From contig NZ_LN651372.1 of assembly GCF_000826125.2 (NCBI RefSeq), positions 81,914 through 145,913 of the forward strand: a DNA stretch of 64,000 nucleotides. Reading direction: 5' to 3'. The DNA comes from Bhargavaea cecembensis (GTDB taxonomy: Bacteria; Bacillota; Bacilli; Bacillales_A; Planococcaceae). The notes below the pieces were generated by a model. That model saw only the letters and a program-made list of their open reading frames with translations. It searched no databases and had not been told where the DNA came from. Each line of letters opens with the position of its first letter. Position 1 is the stretch's first letter. Made by a program: the position numbers and the translations under genes. Positions 54,557-63,290 of this stretch are shown piece by piece.

Positions 54557-54583
54557 GAACGGCATAAGATGCTTCGCACCTCG

Positions 54584-54611
54584 TTGGGGTTTTCTGAAAA
54601 TATGGTAAAAT
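54584..54611 (+). promoter_or_regulatory. Promoter with a CodY-like box
   Basis: -35 ttgggg (54584-54589), 16-bp spacer, -10 taaaat (54606-54611). The 15-mer at 54588-54602 (ttttctgaaaat core) fits the CodY consensus at 12 of 15 positions and lies between the two elements. Confidence 0.5.
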
Positions 54612-54629
54612 AATTGTGGAGGTGGTGGT

Positions 54630-54884
54630 GTGAAGGGGGATTTCAAAATCCGGTACCGAGACCTGGATACCAAAGGCAAGTTTATTCGTTCTATTTGGGG
54701 CGGTGCTTTCTCCCTTGCGTTTTTGTACTGGGTTATCTCAGTTGCAACAGGGGTGGAAGGCAATCGTGATTTCGACAATGTCTATATTAAAGTGTGGTTG
54801 CCGCTTGTAGCTACTTTTATTGTGGTTGGTGATGTGGTCTATATGTACACCAAATGGAAAAAGGAAGAGAAGTCTAAACAGTAG
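54630..54884 (+). CDS. Small two-helix membrane protein
   Basis: 84 residues with two helices (about 23-40 and 53-72) and a basic Lys-rich tail (KWKKEEKSKQ). The family was not recognised. GTG start at 54630 behind GGAGGTGG. A terminator follows, so it is monocistronic. Lower GC than the neighbouring MMPL gene. Confidence 0.7.
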   Translation: MKGDFKIRYRDLDTKGKFIRSIWGGAFSLAFLYWVISVATGVEGNRDFDNVYIKVWLPLVATFIVVGDVVYMYTKWKKEEKSKQ

Positions 54885-54914
54885 GCCCCCAGAGTTTGGG
54901 GGCGACCCCTTTTC
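54884..54914 (+). terminator. Terminator of the small membrane protein gene
   Basis: Arms gccccca / tgggggc followed by a C/T-rich run ending in four T. Confidence 0.7.
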
Positions 54915-55003
54915 TCCTTCTGAAAAATGTTAATAAATCTATTTAATCAGAACACGAGGACACTTCCCGCGCCCTCGTTTCGTCGTAACAGGAGGTTGAA
55001 TAA

Positions 55004-56224
55004 ATGGAAAAGGGGGATGCTTCCCTTCTCTCTAATCGCTCTTTTCTTTTTCTCTGGACGGGCCAAAGCATTTCGATGTTCGGTCTGGCTGTTTATACGA
55101 CCTGCCTGCCCTTCCTGGTCTTCCATGCCGGCGGAGGAGCAGTGGAACTTAGTTTGGCGCAATCCATTTTCATCATTCCTCAACTTGTTTTTCTCCTGGC
55201 CAGCGGCGTATTCGTTGATCGATGGCCCAAGAAAAGGATCATGATGATCGCGGACTTGATCAGAAGCTTGCTGGTATTCAGCGTCGCCATCCTGCTGGTC
55301 GTTGAGGAACTCCGGTTAATCCATGTTTACTTACTGACAGGCATCATCGGTTTGATCGGCACATTTTATAGACCTGCAGTGAGAGGCATCACTCCGTTGA
55401 TTGTTGAGAAGACCCAGCTCATCTCGGCCAATTCATTAAGATCGATTTCCCAGCAAGTAAATGAAATGATTGGTCCTGCAATAGGTGGGTTTTTGGCCGC
55501 AAGCATCGGTTTGTACGTGGCTTATGCGATCAACGCGGTGACATTCCTTCTGTCCGCATTGTTGGTTACTCTCGTGGCGGTTCGGACAGTTGTCCCCGAT
55601 GAGGAGGAAAACGGCCGCAGCGATAATTTTCTTGATGACTTTGTGGAAGGATGGAAAACCGTCAGAAAGAGGGGCTGGCTCGGGGCTAGCATTTTGATCG
55701 GTTCCGTATCGAATGTCGGAATCGCGGCATTCGATGTGATCATCCTGCCGGTTTATGCAGCATCCGCTTTCCAAGGTGTCCGGACATATGGACTATTTCT
55801 AAGTTCGATGGCCATCGGAGCCTTGGTCTGTGCAGTCGTGATCGGAAAGATCAACAAACTATCAAACAGAGGGGTGCTTTACTACTTGTTTATCGGGTTA
55901 TCCGGCGTATTTGTCCTGTGCCTGTCATTAAAGCCCGCTCTTTGGCTGACCCTCCTGCTACTCAGTGGAATCGGTTTCTGTCTCACTGCGTTTATCATCA
56001 TTTGGGATAGCGTCACCCAGGAATTGATCGATGAGAAGCTGCTTGGCCGCGTCGTCAGTTTTGAAATGTTCGGCGGCCTTGCGCTTCTGCCCCTCAGCTA
56101 TGCTCTATTCGGCTTCCTGCTCGAGAAGATGGGGGTCTCCTGGTCCATGAGCCTTGCCGGCCTTGTCATTTTGGCCGCCTCCCTTCTCGGGTTGGCGAAT
56201 AGGAGAGTGAGGGAACTTAACTGA
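55004..56224 (+). CDS. MFS transporter (MFS_3, drug/siderophore exporter type)
   Basis: A 406-residue major facilitator with twelve predicted helices. The start FLFLWTGQSISMFGLAVYTTCLPFLVF and the cytoplasmic loop after helix 2 (VFVDRWPKKRIMMIADLIRS) are typical of the MFS_3 branch (macrolide and enterobactin exporters). The substrate is unknown. AGGAGG precedes the ATG. GC is lower than in the core genes, so it may be acquired. Confidence 0.9.
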   Translation: MEKGDASLLSNRSFLFLWTGQSISMFGLAVYTTCLPFLVFHAGGGAVELSLAQSIFIIPQLVFLLASGVFVDRWPKKRIMMIADLIRSLLVFSVAILLVVEELRLIHVYLLTGIIGLIGTFYRPAVRGITPLIVEKTQLISANSLRSISQQVNEMIGPAIGGFLAASIGLYVAYAINAVTFLLSALLVTLVAVRTVVPDEEENGRSDNFLDDFVEGWKTVRKRGWLGASILIGSVSNVGIAAFDVIILPVYAASAFQGVRTYGLFLSSMAIGALVCAVVIGKINKLSNRGVLYYLFIGLSGVFVLCLSLKPALWLTLLLLSGIGFCLTAFIIIWDSVTQELIDEKLLGRVVSFEMFGGLALLPLSYALFGFLLEKMGVSWSMSLAGLVILAASLLGLANRRVRELN

Positions 56225-56271
56225 GTTTTTGCCCGGCGGCACTGAATCTCATTCTTCTCTTCTGCGCTTGT

Positions 56272-56460
56272 TTATTGCTCATTCCCAGGGCCATATAAAC
56301 TCCCCACCTGATCCGATGAATGTGATACTTTTTCGGCTATACTTTCTTTGGGAGGCTCATTTACGGAACTTTCATTATTAGCTACTAAAAAAGATACTCC
56401 CGCAACGATGATTGCCAACATAACCAACCAAAACACGCTACTTTTCCTTAATAAAAACAC
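56272..56460 (-). CDS. Small membrane-anchored protein
   Basis: About 62 residues from a GTG at 56460 behind GAAGGAGAG: a basic start (LLRKSS), one helix (VFWLVMLAIIVAGVSFLV), then a hydrophilic extracytoplasmic tail. The open frame extends 15 codons further upstream without a good site. The family was not recognised. AT-rich, probably part of a small acquired patch. Confidence 0.55.
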   Translation of the reverse strand: MFLLRKSSVFWLVMLAIIVAGVSFLVANNESSVNEPPKESIAEKVSHSSDQVGSLYGPGNEQ

Positions 56461-56530
56461 CTCTCCTTCGACTCCCTTTTCTTGATTAGTTAAAGCACCA
56501 TACAATAGTTAAAATGGAGGCGAGAGATCT

Positions 56531-56587
56531 ATGAAGAACTTAATGTTTATTTTCGCATTAGTATCTAACAGTAATGATAAGGGGTAA
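56531..56587 (+). other. Possible leader peptide or gene remnant, 18 codons
   Basis: GGAGG lies 10 bases before an ATG that encodes a short hydrophobic start (MKNLMFIFALVSNSND) and then stops. It may be the decayed 5' end of a secreted or membrane protein gene, or a leader peptide. Confidence 0.3.
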
Positions 56588-56663
56588 AGTGGCATTACGA
56601 GGATATTACGAAAAGAATATTGAAACGCGGCTGCTCCCATTTCGGAGCAGCCGTCTGTTCCTA

Positions 56664-56762
56664 TCAGAAGAAACCGATCATTTTTGGCAATACAAACATC
56701 CCGACCGCCATTCCGGATGCAAACAGCAGCAACAGCCGGTTGCGCTTTTTCGTCTCCCTCAT
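56664..56762 (-). CDS. 32-residue membrane peptide
   Basis: A single open frame: basic N-terminus MRETKKRNR, then one hydrophobic helix LLLLFASGMAVGMFVLP, ending KMIGFF. AAAGGGGAAG lies before the ATG, and a GC hairpin (56630-56655) follows the stop. It lies 52 bp after the EamA transporter gene on the same strand and is probably cotranscribed. No family was recognised; a transporter-modulating small protein is possible. Confidence 0.6.
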   Translation of the reverse strand: MRETKKRNRLLLLFASGMAVGMFVLPKMIGFF

Positions 56763-56814
56763 GGAATCTTCCCCTTTATCCCCTTTTCCCTTTCTCCCGC
56801 CCCGGATAAACACG

Positions 56815-57753
56815 TTAGAAATCCACTTCCTGCTTCGCCTCGGCAGGCTCCCTCCGACTTTTGGTCAGTGCCAGCATCAGGATCATGCCGATGAGGCAGC
56901 CCGTCCCGAGCCATTGGAAGAAGCCGAATGGTTCCCCGAGCCAGAACACCGTCGTGAGCACGGCGGCAAGCGGCTCCAGGCTGCCGAGGAGACTCGTTTC
57001 TTTCGGTGCCAGGCTCTGGAGGCTTTCGATGTAAAACCAGAAGGACAGCATCGTCCCGAAGAGGATAACGAAGATCAGGTAGCCGTATGCTTCAGGCGGC
57101 AGCCCCGCCAGATTTACTTTCCACGGCGGATGAATGAAGCTCAGCGCCGCCCCGCCGATCGTCATCGCCCAGCCGACGATAACGAGGGAATCAAACCGGG
57201 CCAGAAGCGGGACGGCATAAAGTGTATAAAACGCGAGCGATACGCCCGACAGGACGCCCCAAATGATAGCCGGCATCGGGACGGACAGCCCGGCGAGCGA
57301 ACCGTTCGTCAGCAGGAGGAAACAGCCGCCGAGTGCCAAGATGACCGTCCCGATGTCCCGGCCGCTCAGAACCGCCTGTTTCCGCAAAACGGTATAGACG
57401 ATGATCATAACCGGCGCCAAGTATTGCAGGAGCGTCGCGACCGCCGCATTGCCGTGGTCGATGGACGCCATGTATGTATACTGGACCGCCAGCATGCCGA
57501 GCAGACCGAACAGGACGAGGCGGAAAGCGGTCGTCTTGTTCCGCCAGACGTCCAGGATTTGCGCACGATCCTTCCAGAGGAACTGGACGGCGAGCAGAAG
57601 GATGCCGGCGATGAGCAGCCGGGTCGAAACGAGCCAGTTCACCTCGATGCCGTATTGCTGGAACAGTTTCTGGGAAACGGTCCCGCCGACGCCCCAGAAG
57701 ATAGCCCCCGACATGACGAGCAACAGGCCCGCCGTTCTGTTTTTTGGTTTCAT
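56815..57753 (-). CDS. EamA-family (DMT) transporter
   Basis: About 312 residues with ten helices in two EamA repeats: first half from [18 protein letters not shown], second from [24 protein letters not shown], each ending with the ...L.P....L. helix ([13 protein letters not shown] and [17 protein letters not shown]). Probably a metabolite or amino acid exporter. The ATG at 57753 has GGGG at good spacing; the ATG two codons upstream lies too close. Divergent from the MOSC gene. Confidence 0.9.
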   Translation of the reverse strand: MKPKNRTAGLLLVMSGAIFWGVGGTVSQKLFQQYGIEVNWLVSTRLLIAGILLLAVQFLWKDRAQILDVWRNKTTAFRLVLFGLLGMLAVQYTYMASIDHGNAAVATLLQYLAPVMIIVYTVLRKQAVLSGRDIGTVILALGGCFLLLTNGSLAGLSVPMPAIIWGVLSGVSLAFYTLYAVPLLARFDSLVIVGWAMTIGGAALSFIHPPWKVNLAGLPPEAYGYLIFVILFGTMLSFWFYIESLQSLAPKETSLLGSLEPLAAVLTTVFWLGEPFGFFQWLGTGCLIGMILMLALTKSRREPAEAKQEVDF

Positions 57754-57866
57754 AGGCATTTCCCCGTCTGATTTATCTGTTACTATTATATTAACGGAAA
57801 GAATGGTTGTCCGGAAGGCATGGATACCGGCCGGACGCTGAAAATATGATGGATTTGGCAGGTGCA

Positions 57867-58580
57867 ATGATGAATCAACCGTTTGTCTACAAAACATTTA
57901 CAGGAAAAGTGAAGACGATGGGCGACCCGGACGCCAAGCGTCCGATGGACAGGGAATGGGAAAGCGCCATTTTCAAGACGGAGAAGGAGCTTCCGCTCAC
58001 GCTCACCACAACCGGATTGGTTGGCGACCAGGTGGCCGACACGAAAAATCACGGCGGACCGGAAAAGGCGCTGTTCGCCTATCCCCTCCGGCATTACGAC
58101 TACTGGAAAGAAGACCTGGAGCTCGACTCCATAGGCGCAGGCGCAATGGGTGAAAACCTGTCCGTCACCGACATGGATGAAACCACCGTCTGCATCGGCG
58201 ACACCTACCGGCTCGGCGATGCGCTGATCCAGGTTTCCCAGCCAAGGCGGCCTTGCTGGAAGCCGGCGAGACGATTCCGTGTCCTCGACTTCTCTCTGAG
58301 GATCCAGAACACCGGGCTGACCGGCTGGTACTTCCGCGTCCTGCAAGAAGGCTCCATCCAATCGGGCATCCATCTCGAACTGATCGAACGCCCGTATCCC
58401 CAGTGGACGATCGCCGAATGCAACGACGTCATGTACCACGGCAAAGACGACCGGGAACGCACCGCCGCTCTCGCCTCCTGTGCCCTCCTCGCCGTGAACT
58501 GGAAAAACACATTGGAGAAACGCCTGCAGGGGCATGAATCCTCAGTGGAGAAGCGGGTGTATGGGCCGAATCAGGAGTGA
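57867..58580 (+). CDS. MOSC-domain protein (YiiM/YflK-like)
   Basis: About 237 residues. A beta-strand MOSC domain (about 25-165) contains [20 protein letters not shown] and the conserved cysteine in QPRRPCWK, and a 3-alpha domain (about 170-215) follows, as in YiiM. The fold binds a molybdenum cofactor and reduces N-hydroxylated compounds in known members. The start is one of two adjacent ATG codons (57867, 57870) behind GCAGGTG; longer versions lack a site. Confidence 0.88.
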   Translation: MMNQPFVYKTFTGKVKTMGDPDAKRPMDREWESAIFKTEKELPLTLTTTGLVGDQVADTKNHGGPEKALFAYPLRHYDYWKEDLELDSIGAGAMGENLSVTDMDETTVCIGDTYRLGDALIQVSQPRRPCWKPARRFRVLDFSLRIQNTGLTGWYFRVLQEGSIQSGIHLELIERPYPQWTIAECNDVMYHGKDDRERTAALASCALLAVNWKNTLEKRLQGHESSVEKRVYGPNQE

Positions 58581-58710
58581 GTATGCTCTCCGGGTTTATG
58601 ACGTGCTGAAAGCGAAGAATATTCCCTGCCTGGAATACACAGTGGAACAATTGGAAGATGACCTCCGAGCAGTGCAGGATCTGTCAGTTTCCAACGAAGA
58701 CCCAAAATGA
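58561..58710 (+). CDS. Possible 49-residue protein overlapping the MOSC gene end
   Basis: ATG at 58561, in another frame from the MOSC gene with a 20-base overlap, opens 49 codons ([20 protein letters not shown], then LEYTVEQLEDDLRAVQDL) that read like a soluble helical protein. GGAG lies 10 bases before the ATG. No family was recognised; the call rests on coding-like sequence and spacing only. Confidence 0.35.
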   Translation: MGRIRSEYALRVYDVLKAKNIPCLEYTVEQLEDDLRAVQDLSVSNEDPK

Positions 58711-58746
58711 AAGTCAGCAACTATGGCAGAATGGAGGAGATTTTAA

Positions 58747-59232
58747 GTGATCAATGAAACAGACCTGAAACACCTGCGCCGCTGCGTGGCGCTGGCGGCG
58801 GAAGCTTTGGAAAAAGGCGATGAGCCGTTCGGTTCCATTCTCGTTTCAGCCGGCGGTGAGGTGCTCATAGAGGACCACAACCATGTGGCGGGCGGGGATC
58901 ACACGCAGCATCCCGAATTTGCCCTGGCTCGCTGGGCGGCCGGGAATCTGACGCCGGAAGAAAGAAAAGCGGCGACGGTCTATACGTCCGGCGAGCATTG
59001 CCCGATGTGCGCCGCCGCCCACGGCTGGATGGGCCTCGGGCGGATCGTCTACGCCAGTTCGTCGGAACAGCTGGCGCAGTGGCTCAGTGAAATGGGAATG
59101 GATCCGTCGCAGTCCCGCGTTCGCAACCTTCCGATCCTGGAAGTGATTCGCGACACCGAGGTGGACGGGCCTGTTCCGGAGCTTGCTGAAGAAGTCCGCG
59201 AGTTGCACCGCCGACTTCACTTGGGGAACTGA
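58747..59232 (+). CDS. Nucleoside/cytidine-type deaminase
   Basis: 161 residues of the CMP/dCMP deaminase fold. The zinc site appears as HPEFA (His ligand with the proton-shuttling Glu, replacing the usual HAE) and HCPMCAAA (the two Cys ligands). It is close to guanine/nucleoside deaminases of Bacillus, but the base substrate is not settled. GTG start behind GGAGGAG. A terminator follows. Confidence 0.88.
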   Translation: MINETDLKHLRRCVALAAEALEKGDEPFGSILVSAGGEVLIEDHNHVAGGDHTQHPEFALARWAAGNLTPEERKAATVYTSGEHCPMCAAAHGWMGLGRIVYASSSEQLAQWLSEMGMDPSQSRVRNLPILEVIRDTEVDGPVPELAEEVRELHRRLHLGN

Positions 59233-59305
59233 ATTAGAAAAAAATTTCGCGTGCCGGATAAGGGGTTCGGAACACGGGGAGAAAACAGTAAATAGCATAC
59301 CGATT

Positions 59306-59345
59306 AGGGATGCAACTCGCCTATGAATTGGCATCCCTATTTTTG
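59306..59345 (+). terminator. Terminator of the deaminase gene
   Basis: Arms agggatgc / gcatccct followed by T. The rest of the 59233-59593 gap is AT-rich and holds another small hairpin (aacacc...ggtgtt type near 59410) but no gene. Confidence 0.8.
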
Positions 59346-59593
59346 TCGTTGTATCAACGTTATGGCTTCTATTTGAGGTGAATTGGAATAGGCATTAGCA
59401 CGACAATTCACAACACCACATAAAATTATGTGCTGTTGAATGTTAATTGTAGGTCGAAAAGTCATTTTCGAAATGGCTGAAAACAGTGAAAGGGACAAAA
59501 GATTTTGTGATGAAATAGAGAGATAAGAAATCGGCTCATTCGACAAACGGAGCCATTTAACGGAATCAATTAAGAACGGGAGGCGAAATATTA

Positions 59594-60093
59594 ATGGGAA
59601 TTAACTTTCATAGTGATAAAGCTCGCAATACTTATACTACGCGAAAGGCTGATAACTCCTGGATTGATATAATCAATAACTTAATAACTGTTGAAGATAT
59701 TTCTAATGCTTTGGATATTGGTTGTGGTGGTGGAATTTACTCTAAAGCATTAGCTGACATGGGTATTGATTCTGTTACTGGTATCGATTTTTCTGAATCT
59801 ATTCTTGCAGGTGCAAGAGAAAATTGTGAAGCATACGAAAACATTTCGTTTAAGCATGGTGATGCTTTTAAAACGGGTTTGGTGTGTAATAGTTTCGAAT
59901 TAGTGCTTGAAAGGGCATTGATACATCACATTGAGGATTTAGAATCCTGTTTTAAAGAAGCATACAGAATGTACTACATGAATTAGATGACAGCGAATTG
60001 CAATTATTAATTAACCACATAGATGATGCGATTTCAGTTGAAAATAGCATAATTGAAAAAGACAGATGGACAATTTGGAAGGCGGTAAAGTAA
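59594..60093 (+). pseudogene. Decayed class I SAM methyltransferase
   Basis: The first frame encodes 130 residues with an intact SAM-binding start (ALDIGCGGGIYSKALADMG and VTGIDFSESIL), then stops soon after LIHHIEDLESCFKEAYRM. From about 59985 a different frame continues with a coding-like C-terminal piece (LHELDDSELQLLINHIDDAI ... DRWTIWKAVK) to a stop at 60093. The middle of the protein, about 70-100 residues, is missing. Very AT-rich compared with all neighbours: an acquired gene broken by deletion. Confidence 0.8.
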
Positions 60094-60153
60094 CTAATTT
60101 GGTTCTTCACCAATCGGGCGCGATTGTTGAATAAGTCACCGCAACAGAATACG

Positions 60154-60198
60154 GCAATGAAAAACGCACAGTGTCGTCTGTGCGTTTTTCATTGCTAT
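60154..60198. terminator. Strong bidirectional terminator
   Basis: Arms gcaatgaaaaacgcacag / ctgtgcgtttttcattgc. Confidence 0.88.
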
Positions 60199-60326
60199 TT
60201 ACACTGTTAATTATGGTGCGAATCATATGCCGATTGGGGTAGAAATTAATGTGCGCTTTATCGTTTTCTCCCCATTAACCGAACCCGCTACATGCCGGAC
60301 TGGAATTGTCCGTACGCGAAGTCTTT

Positions 60327-61724
60327 TTAGTGAGCCATCGCCGGTATCAACAGCGTCGTGTCTTCCCCGTCGAGCGTGCAGCGGAAGGCATAGACCGGCT
60401 GGTAGTAGCCTTTGGAGTCGAGGGAATGAGTCACCCTGACGTCGTGGACCTGGAGAGTGCCGATCTTCCGGGTCTCCGGAAGTGTCAGGAACTTCCCCTT
60501 CAGAAGCTCTTGATAGGCGTCTTGTTCACTCTTCAGCCCGGCTTCCCTCACCTTCTCATAGGTGATGAGGCGGTTGTCGAGTTCCTTCACCGTGCCGTCG
60601 TTGTAATACACGGCGGCCAGCGTGCCATCCGTCATCCGGTCCCCGCTTTCTTGCTGATTCACGGCCCATTCGTACGTTCCCGGACCGGTCTGCCGAAATT
60701 CGGCGTCCCGGGGAATCTCGACTCCGAACTGTGACAGGTCCTCCCTTACTGTTTCTTCATCCGTATCCATCGGCTCCATGCCGTCATCCAGCTGCGAAAA
60801 GTCCGTCATGCTGAAGCTCCCGTCCCGGTACCGGACGGACAGCTGGTAGGACGGCTCCCCCTGCACCCTATACAGGCCTTCTTCAGGATAGGAAAGGTCT
60901 TCGATTTCGGTCGGCTCCTTGCCCCGGTGCTTGAAAAAGTCACGTGCAAACTCGTCAGCCGCTTCCTTGGTAAGGACGGGTGCCCGGTAGACCGGGGCTG
61001 TTCCGCCGGTTTTATTCATATCAATGTCCGCTGAGACCGCTGCCTGTTTCAAATCCGCCCGGTGCGCCGGTACGATCGAAAGATTTCCGAACTCCTTCGC
61101 TTCGTAATAGCCGAATAGGCCGGCGGACAGAACCACTACGAGCAGCAGCGGCGAAAAGAGAATCAGCGACCGCTTGGCTCCTTTTTCCTTCTGACGGATG
61201 AAGCCCATCGTGAGGCCGTAGCCGATAATCGCGCCGAGGATATTATTGAACAGGTCGTCGGCCACAAAGTTGCCGTAGCCGGTGATCAGCTGGATGGTCT
61301 CAATCGACAGCGTAAGCAAGGCCGCCAGCCCGATCGTCCACGCCGCTTTTCTGAACCGCGGATGAAGTAGCGGCAGCAGGGCGCCGAACGGGACGAGCAT
61401 GAGAATGTTCAGGTAAATGAATTGCCAGTGCCGGACGCTGAAGAGATGCCACGCCTCACGGTAAGTCGAGAACAAGGACAAGTCAACGCCGGCATGATAG
61501 CCCGGTCCCCTGTTTAAAAACGTGACACCCGCCACCATGATCATGTAGCCGGTGAATGCGGCGAGCACGATCAGCCGCCCCAGTGACAGGGGGCTCCTTC
61601 CTTTAAGAAACGTCTTGCGGCCGATCAAGTAAAGCAGCGCAAAGAGGACGGCGATCGCTCCGACCGCGAACAGCGCCAAGTAAAAATTATCCCTCACCAA
61701 TCCGAGGATTTCTTGAAGCCTCAT
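60327..61724 (-). CDS. VanZ-like membrane protein with C-terminal YcdB/PepSY-like region
   Basis: 465 residues. The N-terminal half (about 1-200) has six helices with the VanZ pattern (FIYLNILMLVPFGALLPLL, SIETIQLITGYGNFVADDLFNNILGAIIGY). The second half (about 225-465) is extracytoplasmic and contains repeated segments resembling PepSY/YcdB modules (YRVQGEPSYQLSVRYRDGSF). VanZ relatives affect glycopeptide or envelope stress; the role here is unknown. AGGGGGA precedes the ATG. Confidence 0.82.
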   Translation of the reverse strand: MRLQEILGLVRDNFYLALFAVGAIAVLFALLYLIGRKTFLKGRSPLSLGRLIVLAAFTGYMIMVAGVTFLNRGPGYHAGVDLSLFSTYREAWHLFSVRHWQFIYLNILMLVPFGALLPLLHPRFRKAAWTIGLAALLTLSIETIQLITGYGNFVADDLFNNILGAIIGYGLTMGFIRQKEKGAKRSLILFSPLLLVVVLSAGLFGYYEAKEFGNLSIVPAHRADLKQAAVSADIDMNKTGGTAPVYRAPVLTKEAADEFARDFFKHRGKEPTEIEDLSYPEEGLYRVQGEPSYQLSVRYRDGSFSMTDFSQLDDGMEPMDTDEETVREDLSQFGVEIPRDAEFRQTGPGTYEWAVNQQESGDRMTDGTLAAVYYNDGTVKELDNRLITYEKVREAGLKSEQDAYQELLKGKFLTLPETRKIGTLQVHDVRVTHSLDSKGYYQPVYAFRCTLDGEDTTLLIPAMAH

Positions 61725-61744
61725 TCTCTATCCCCCTGACCAAA

Positions 61745-61778
61745 AGCAGCCGCCCCTCCTTCCCGGGACGGCTGTGCA
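61745..61778 (-). terminator. Terminator of the two-gene operon 61781-62349
   Basis: Arms agccgtccc / gggcggct followed by four T on the minus strand. Confidence 0.7.
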
Positions 61779-61780
61779 AG

Positions 61781-61882
61781 TTATTGATCCACCTTGTAGA
61801 ACACCCAGAATGAAAGCAGGACACCGACAATGACGAGAATGAAGATCGTCATGAAGACGAGCAGGAATTTCTTTCCGTCCAT
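61781..61882 (-). CDS. 33-residue membrane peptide
   Basis: MDGKKF followed by one long helix (LLVFMTIFILVIVGVLLSFWVFY) and KVDQ. Its ATG shares one base with the stop codon of the upstream gene (TGATG), a classic translational-coupling junction, and a terminator follows. It is therefore very probably expressed together with the 155-residue protein. No family recognised. Confidence 0.68.
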   Translation of the reverse strand: MDGKKFLLVFMTIFILVIVGVLLSFWVFYKVDQ

Positions 61883-62349
61883 CAGTTCTTGCCGCCTCCC
61901 TGCGGACGGAAGCCTTCGTCCAGCAGATAGACGTGCGCTTCCTTGGCAGAACCGAATCCCTCTTCCAGGTTGTCACCGTAGTACAGGTTGAAGTAGCCGT
62001 TTTCCTCTTTCAGATGAAGCACGGTGCCTTCACGGTTTTTCCACTTTTCGTCGACGGGTTCGCCTGCCGGGTCGGTCGAGAGGTAAGCGATCGCATCGGC
62101 AATCACTTGCTCAAGTTCTTCTGCGGAGAAATCGCGAATATTAATGAAGCCTTTTTTGTCGGCATCATACTCCGGCAGCTTGCCGACGTACACGAAGCCG
62201 TTGCCGTTTTCGTGGAGATGCCGGACGACGATCTTCTTCTCATGGAGCGACTCGTCGAAGTGATAATTCACGCGGCCCATCGACACTTCCTTCCGGGTGA
62301 GTTCCGGGAACTTCCCGATGATGGCCTCTTTTTCTGCAAAGCTGAGCAT
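61882..62349 (-). CDS. Hypothetical 155-residue soluble protein
   Basis: An alpha/beta protein starting MLSFAEKEAIIGKFPELTRKE, with a central NYHFDESLHEKKIVVRHLH and a C-terminal LHLKEENGYFNLYYGDN. I did not recall a domain name, although the protein looks like a conserved Bacillus cytosolic one. The ATG at 62349 has GGAAGGTG before it; the longer frame to 62511 reads through 21-bp repeats and is rejected. Coupled to the small membrane peptide downstream. Confidence 0.75.
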   Translation of the reverse strand: MLSFAEKEAIIGKFPELTRKEVSMGRVNYHFDESLHEKKIVVRHLHENGNGFVYVGKLPEYDADKKGFINIRDFSAEELEQVIADAIAYLSTDPAGEPVDEKWKNREGTVLHLKEENGYFNLYYGDNLEEGFGSAKEAHVYLLDEGFRPQGGGKN

Positions 62350-62389
62350 GCGTACACCTTCCTTTTCCTGTTCTGATTGCATGTGCGGG

Positions 62390-62492
62390 AGCGTTATCTT
62401 TATCGAGCGGAGCGTTATCTTTATCCGCTGAAACGTTATCTTTATCGGGCGAAGCGTTATCTTTATCCGCCCAAGCGTTGCTTTTATCCTCG
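62390..62492. repeat. 21-bp repeat array (core AGCGTTATCTTTATC)
   Basis: Five units; cgtt(a/g) at 62392, 62413, 62434, 62455 and 62476, exactly 21 bp apart, just upstream of the 155-residue protein gene. Confidence 0.9.
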
Positions 62493-62511
62493 GCTGCGCG
62501 AGTTTCCGCAA

Positions 62512-62634
62512 AAACGTTGTGTATCTTGGCGGAAACGTTGTGTATCTCCCTCAAAACGTTGTGTATCTCCGCCAAAGCGTTGTGTATCTCCGCCAAAGCG
62601 TTGTGTATCTCCCTCAAAACGTTTGGGATCTCAC
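62512..62634. repeat. 21-bp repeat array (core AACGTTGTGTATCTCC)
   Basis: Six units; cgtt at 62515, 62536, 62557, 62578, 62599 and 62620, exactly 21 bp apart. It has a different core from the adjacent array at 62390-62492, with about 20 bp between them, and abuts the end of the pentapeptide-repeat gene. Confidence 0.92.
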
Positions 62635-62642
62635 CTGCAGCC

Positions 62643-63290
62643 TCACTCTTCAATCTCCAGTCCGAACGTCCGCGCGAATCCGATGGCCTGGTCGCGGGTG
62701 ACGCGGCAGCCGGCGAGGAGCTGCGGGCTGACGGTGATGTTCGCGTATTCGGCCTGTGTGAGGTCGATGCCGGTGAGGTCGGTATCGAGGAAGCTGGCGT
62801 CGTCGAGCCGGTTCCTCCCGAATTCCACGCCTTTGAGTTCGCAGCCGACGAAGTCGGCGGATTCCATTTCGCCGTCATCGAAGCGGACGCGCTGCATTTT
62901 CGAGAAGTTGAAGCTGATGTACCGGCCGGCACAGCCATCGAACCGGACGTCGCGGAGCGAGGATTCGCTGAAGATGGCGCCGGTGAGCTTCATCCGCCGG
63001 AATTCACACCGGTGCAGCGAGGAGCGGGAGAAGTCGGCGTTCGACAGGTCGCAGCCGTCGAATATGACGTCGAGGAGCTCCGAGCCGGGTGCTTCGAATC
63101 CCCGGAAGTCGACTTTCCTGAATTCGGCGCCGTCGAGCCGGACCCGTCCGCCGTCCGCGATTGCCCGCCCGCCGTCCACGCAGACTGCATGCAGGGCGCC
63201 GTCCTCCGGGTCGAACGCCTCTTCCCAGCTCGCCTCCGGCAACACTTTGCCGAGTTTCGGCTGCTGGATCTTCATCGTCTTCCCCGTCAT
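62643..63290 (-). CDS. Pentapeptide-repeat protein
   Basis: About 215 residues. From about residue 55 it consists of pentapeptide repeats A(D/N)LXX with Phe or Leu at the centre (RLDGAEFRKVDFRG, CDLSNADFSRSSLHRCEF, LTGAIFSESSLRDVRF), which form a right-handed beta-helix. The first 50 and last 30 residues are different. Some relatives mimic DNA and protect gyrase; the function here is unknown. The ATG at 63290 overlaps the stop of a 32-codon ORF (ATGA), supporting this start; an internal ATG at 63275 is also possible. Confidence 0.85.
   Translation of the reverse strand: MTGKTMKIQQPKLGKVLPEASWEEAFDPEDGALHAVCVDGGRAIADGGRVRLDGAEFRKVDFRGFEAPGSELLDVIFDGCDLSNADFSRSSLHRCEFRRMKLTGAIFSESSLRDVRFDGCAGRYISFNFSKMQRVRFDDGEMESADFVGCELKGVEFGRNRLDDASFLDTDLTGIDLTQAEYANITVSPQLLAGCRVTRDQAIGFARTFGLEIEE

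Noticed and set aside
59337..59546. 69-codon minus-strand ORF in the AT-rich gap
   Set aside because: It overlaps the deaminase terminator and has no ribosome binding site or family-like sequence.
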